5,206 nt of DNA. Origin: Oscillospiraceae bacterium. Lineage in GTDB: Bacteria; Bacillota; Clostridia; Oscillospirales; Oscillospiraceae. The stretch spans positions 1 through 5,206 of the forward strand of contig JAJQHT010000320.1 of NCBI GenBank assembly GCA_021199595.1, written 5' to 3'. This document shows, piece by piece, positions 4,956 through 5,206 of the stretch (positions within the stretch are counted from its first letter, which is position 1; each line of letters opens with the position of its first letter). Position numbers and translations under genes: made by a program. The notes below the pieces were generated by a model. That model searched no databases, was not told the DNA's origin, and saw only the letters and a list, made by a program, of their open reading frames with translations.

Positions 4956-5206
4956 ATGGGCAGACAATGGTTTTTGCGGCTGCGGACAGTGGCCGCGATT
5001 TGGATAATTACAACGCTTCTGTGTGGGACAGCCTTTGCGGACGGGATGCTTATCCCCGTCGGCGAGCCGGTTGGCATACAGATACAGATGGATGGAGTGC
5101 TTGTGGCCGGCACTACGGAGATTCAGGCCGGGGAGGAAACGGTGTCGCCCGCCCGGGAGGCGGGCATTCGGGCCGGGGACATCATCGTCTCCGTGAACGG
5201 GCAGGC
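4956..5206 (+). CDS. spoIVB: SpoIVB-type sporulation serine peptidase, N-terminal part
   Basis: The first 83 codons of a gene that runs off the window; no stop is reached. GGGAGGA (4939-4945) lies 10 bases before the ATG. Residues 1-28 are a signal peptide or membrane anchor (Arg-rich start, hydrophobic core, then TAFA). LIPVGEPVGIQIQMDGVLV follows, matching the pre-PDZ segment of SpoIVB (in Bacillus subtilis a Pro-Gly-Gly-x-x-Ile-Gly-Val-Lys-Leu then Gly-Val-Leu-Val-Val-Gly stretch). Then comes a PDZ core with SPAREAGIRAGDIIVSVNGQ, very close to the SpoIVB form. SpoIVB is secreted from the forespore and cleaves the SpoIVFA/BofA complex to release SpoIVFB, which activates pro-sigma-K; in Clostridia lacking SpoIVFB its target may differ. 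The N-terminus is shorter than in Bacillus, as often in Clostridia. The catalytic His/Ser peptidase domain would lie beyond the window. An HtrA-like PDZ protein is the less likely alternative. A CATACTGA at 4913-4920 could be a forespore-sigma -10, but I see no matching -35. Confidence 0.88.
   Translation, partial: MGRQWFLRLRTVAAIWIITTLLCGTAFADGMLIPVGEPVGIQIQMDGVLVAGTTEIQAGEETVSPAREAGIRAGDIIVSVNGQ

Overview
The window looks like a chromosomal segment from a spore-forming, low-redundancy Clostridia genome, probably a gut Oscillospiraceae or Lachnospirales-type organism. This is inferred from the start of a SpoIVB-type sporulation protease at the right edge, GGAGG-type ribosome binding sites, sigma-A promoters of Gram-positive type, and GC-rich codon use in the larger genes. 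No taxonomic marker gene is complete, so the assignment stays at class level.

Layout. Bases 1-240 are AT-rich (about 34% GC by hand count) and hold one 42-residue peptide gene (89-217) with a strong ribosome binding site. Bases 268-433 are a regulatory leader: an extended -10 promoter, a possible 33-codon leader peptide (320-421), and inside that leader a long hairpin plus six T's (348-394) that looks like a transcription attenuator. This leads into a DUF2798-type four-helix membrane protein (439-942). A second sigma-A promoter (963-991) and a second hairpin plus T-run (1052-1089), with a competing alternative stem, precede a full-length MepA-like MATE multidrug/Na+ antiporter (1108-2544). 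A 10-bp GAAA-capped hairpin (2569-2592) separates this gene from a convergent one.

The convergent minus-strand gene (2632-4542) encodes a 636-residue, acidic, secreted protein with a clear signal peptide and the look of a right-handed beta-helix surface or exported protein. It has a near-consensus promoter (4579-4607). Its upstream region of about 410 bases holds 11-bp-phased AT-rich repeats and an overlapping pair of divergent promoter-like sequences. On the far side, a plus-strand gene beginning at 4956 encodes the N-terminus and PDZ domain of SpoIVB and runs off the window.

How it fits together. The DUF2798 and MATE genes are co-oriented, 165 bases apart, and both look controlled by premature termination. 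The most attractive hypothesis is an inducible efflux locus whose leader senses translation stress, as in the known leader-peptide attenuators of Gram-positive resistance genes. The beta-helix protein and spoIVB are separate transcription units with no obvious functional link to it. No mobile element, CRISPR array, tRNA or rRNA was seen.
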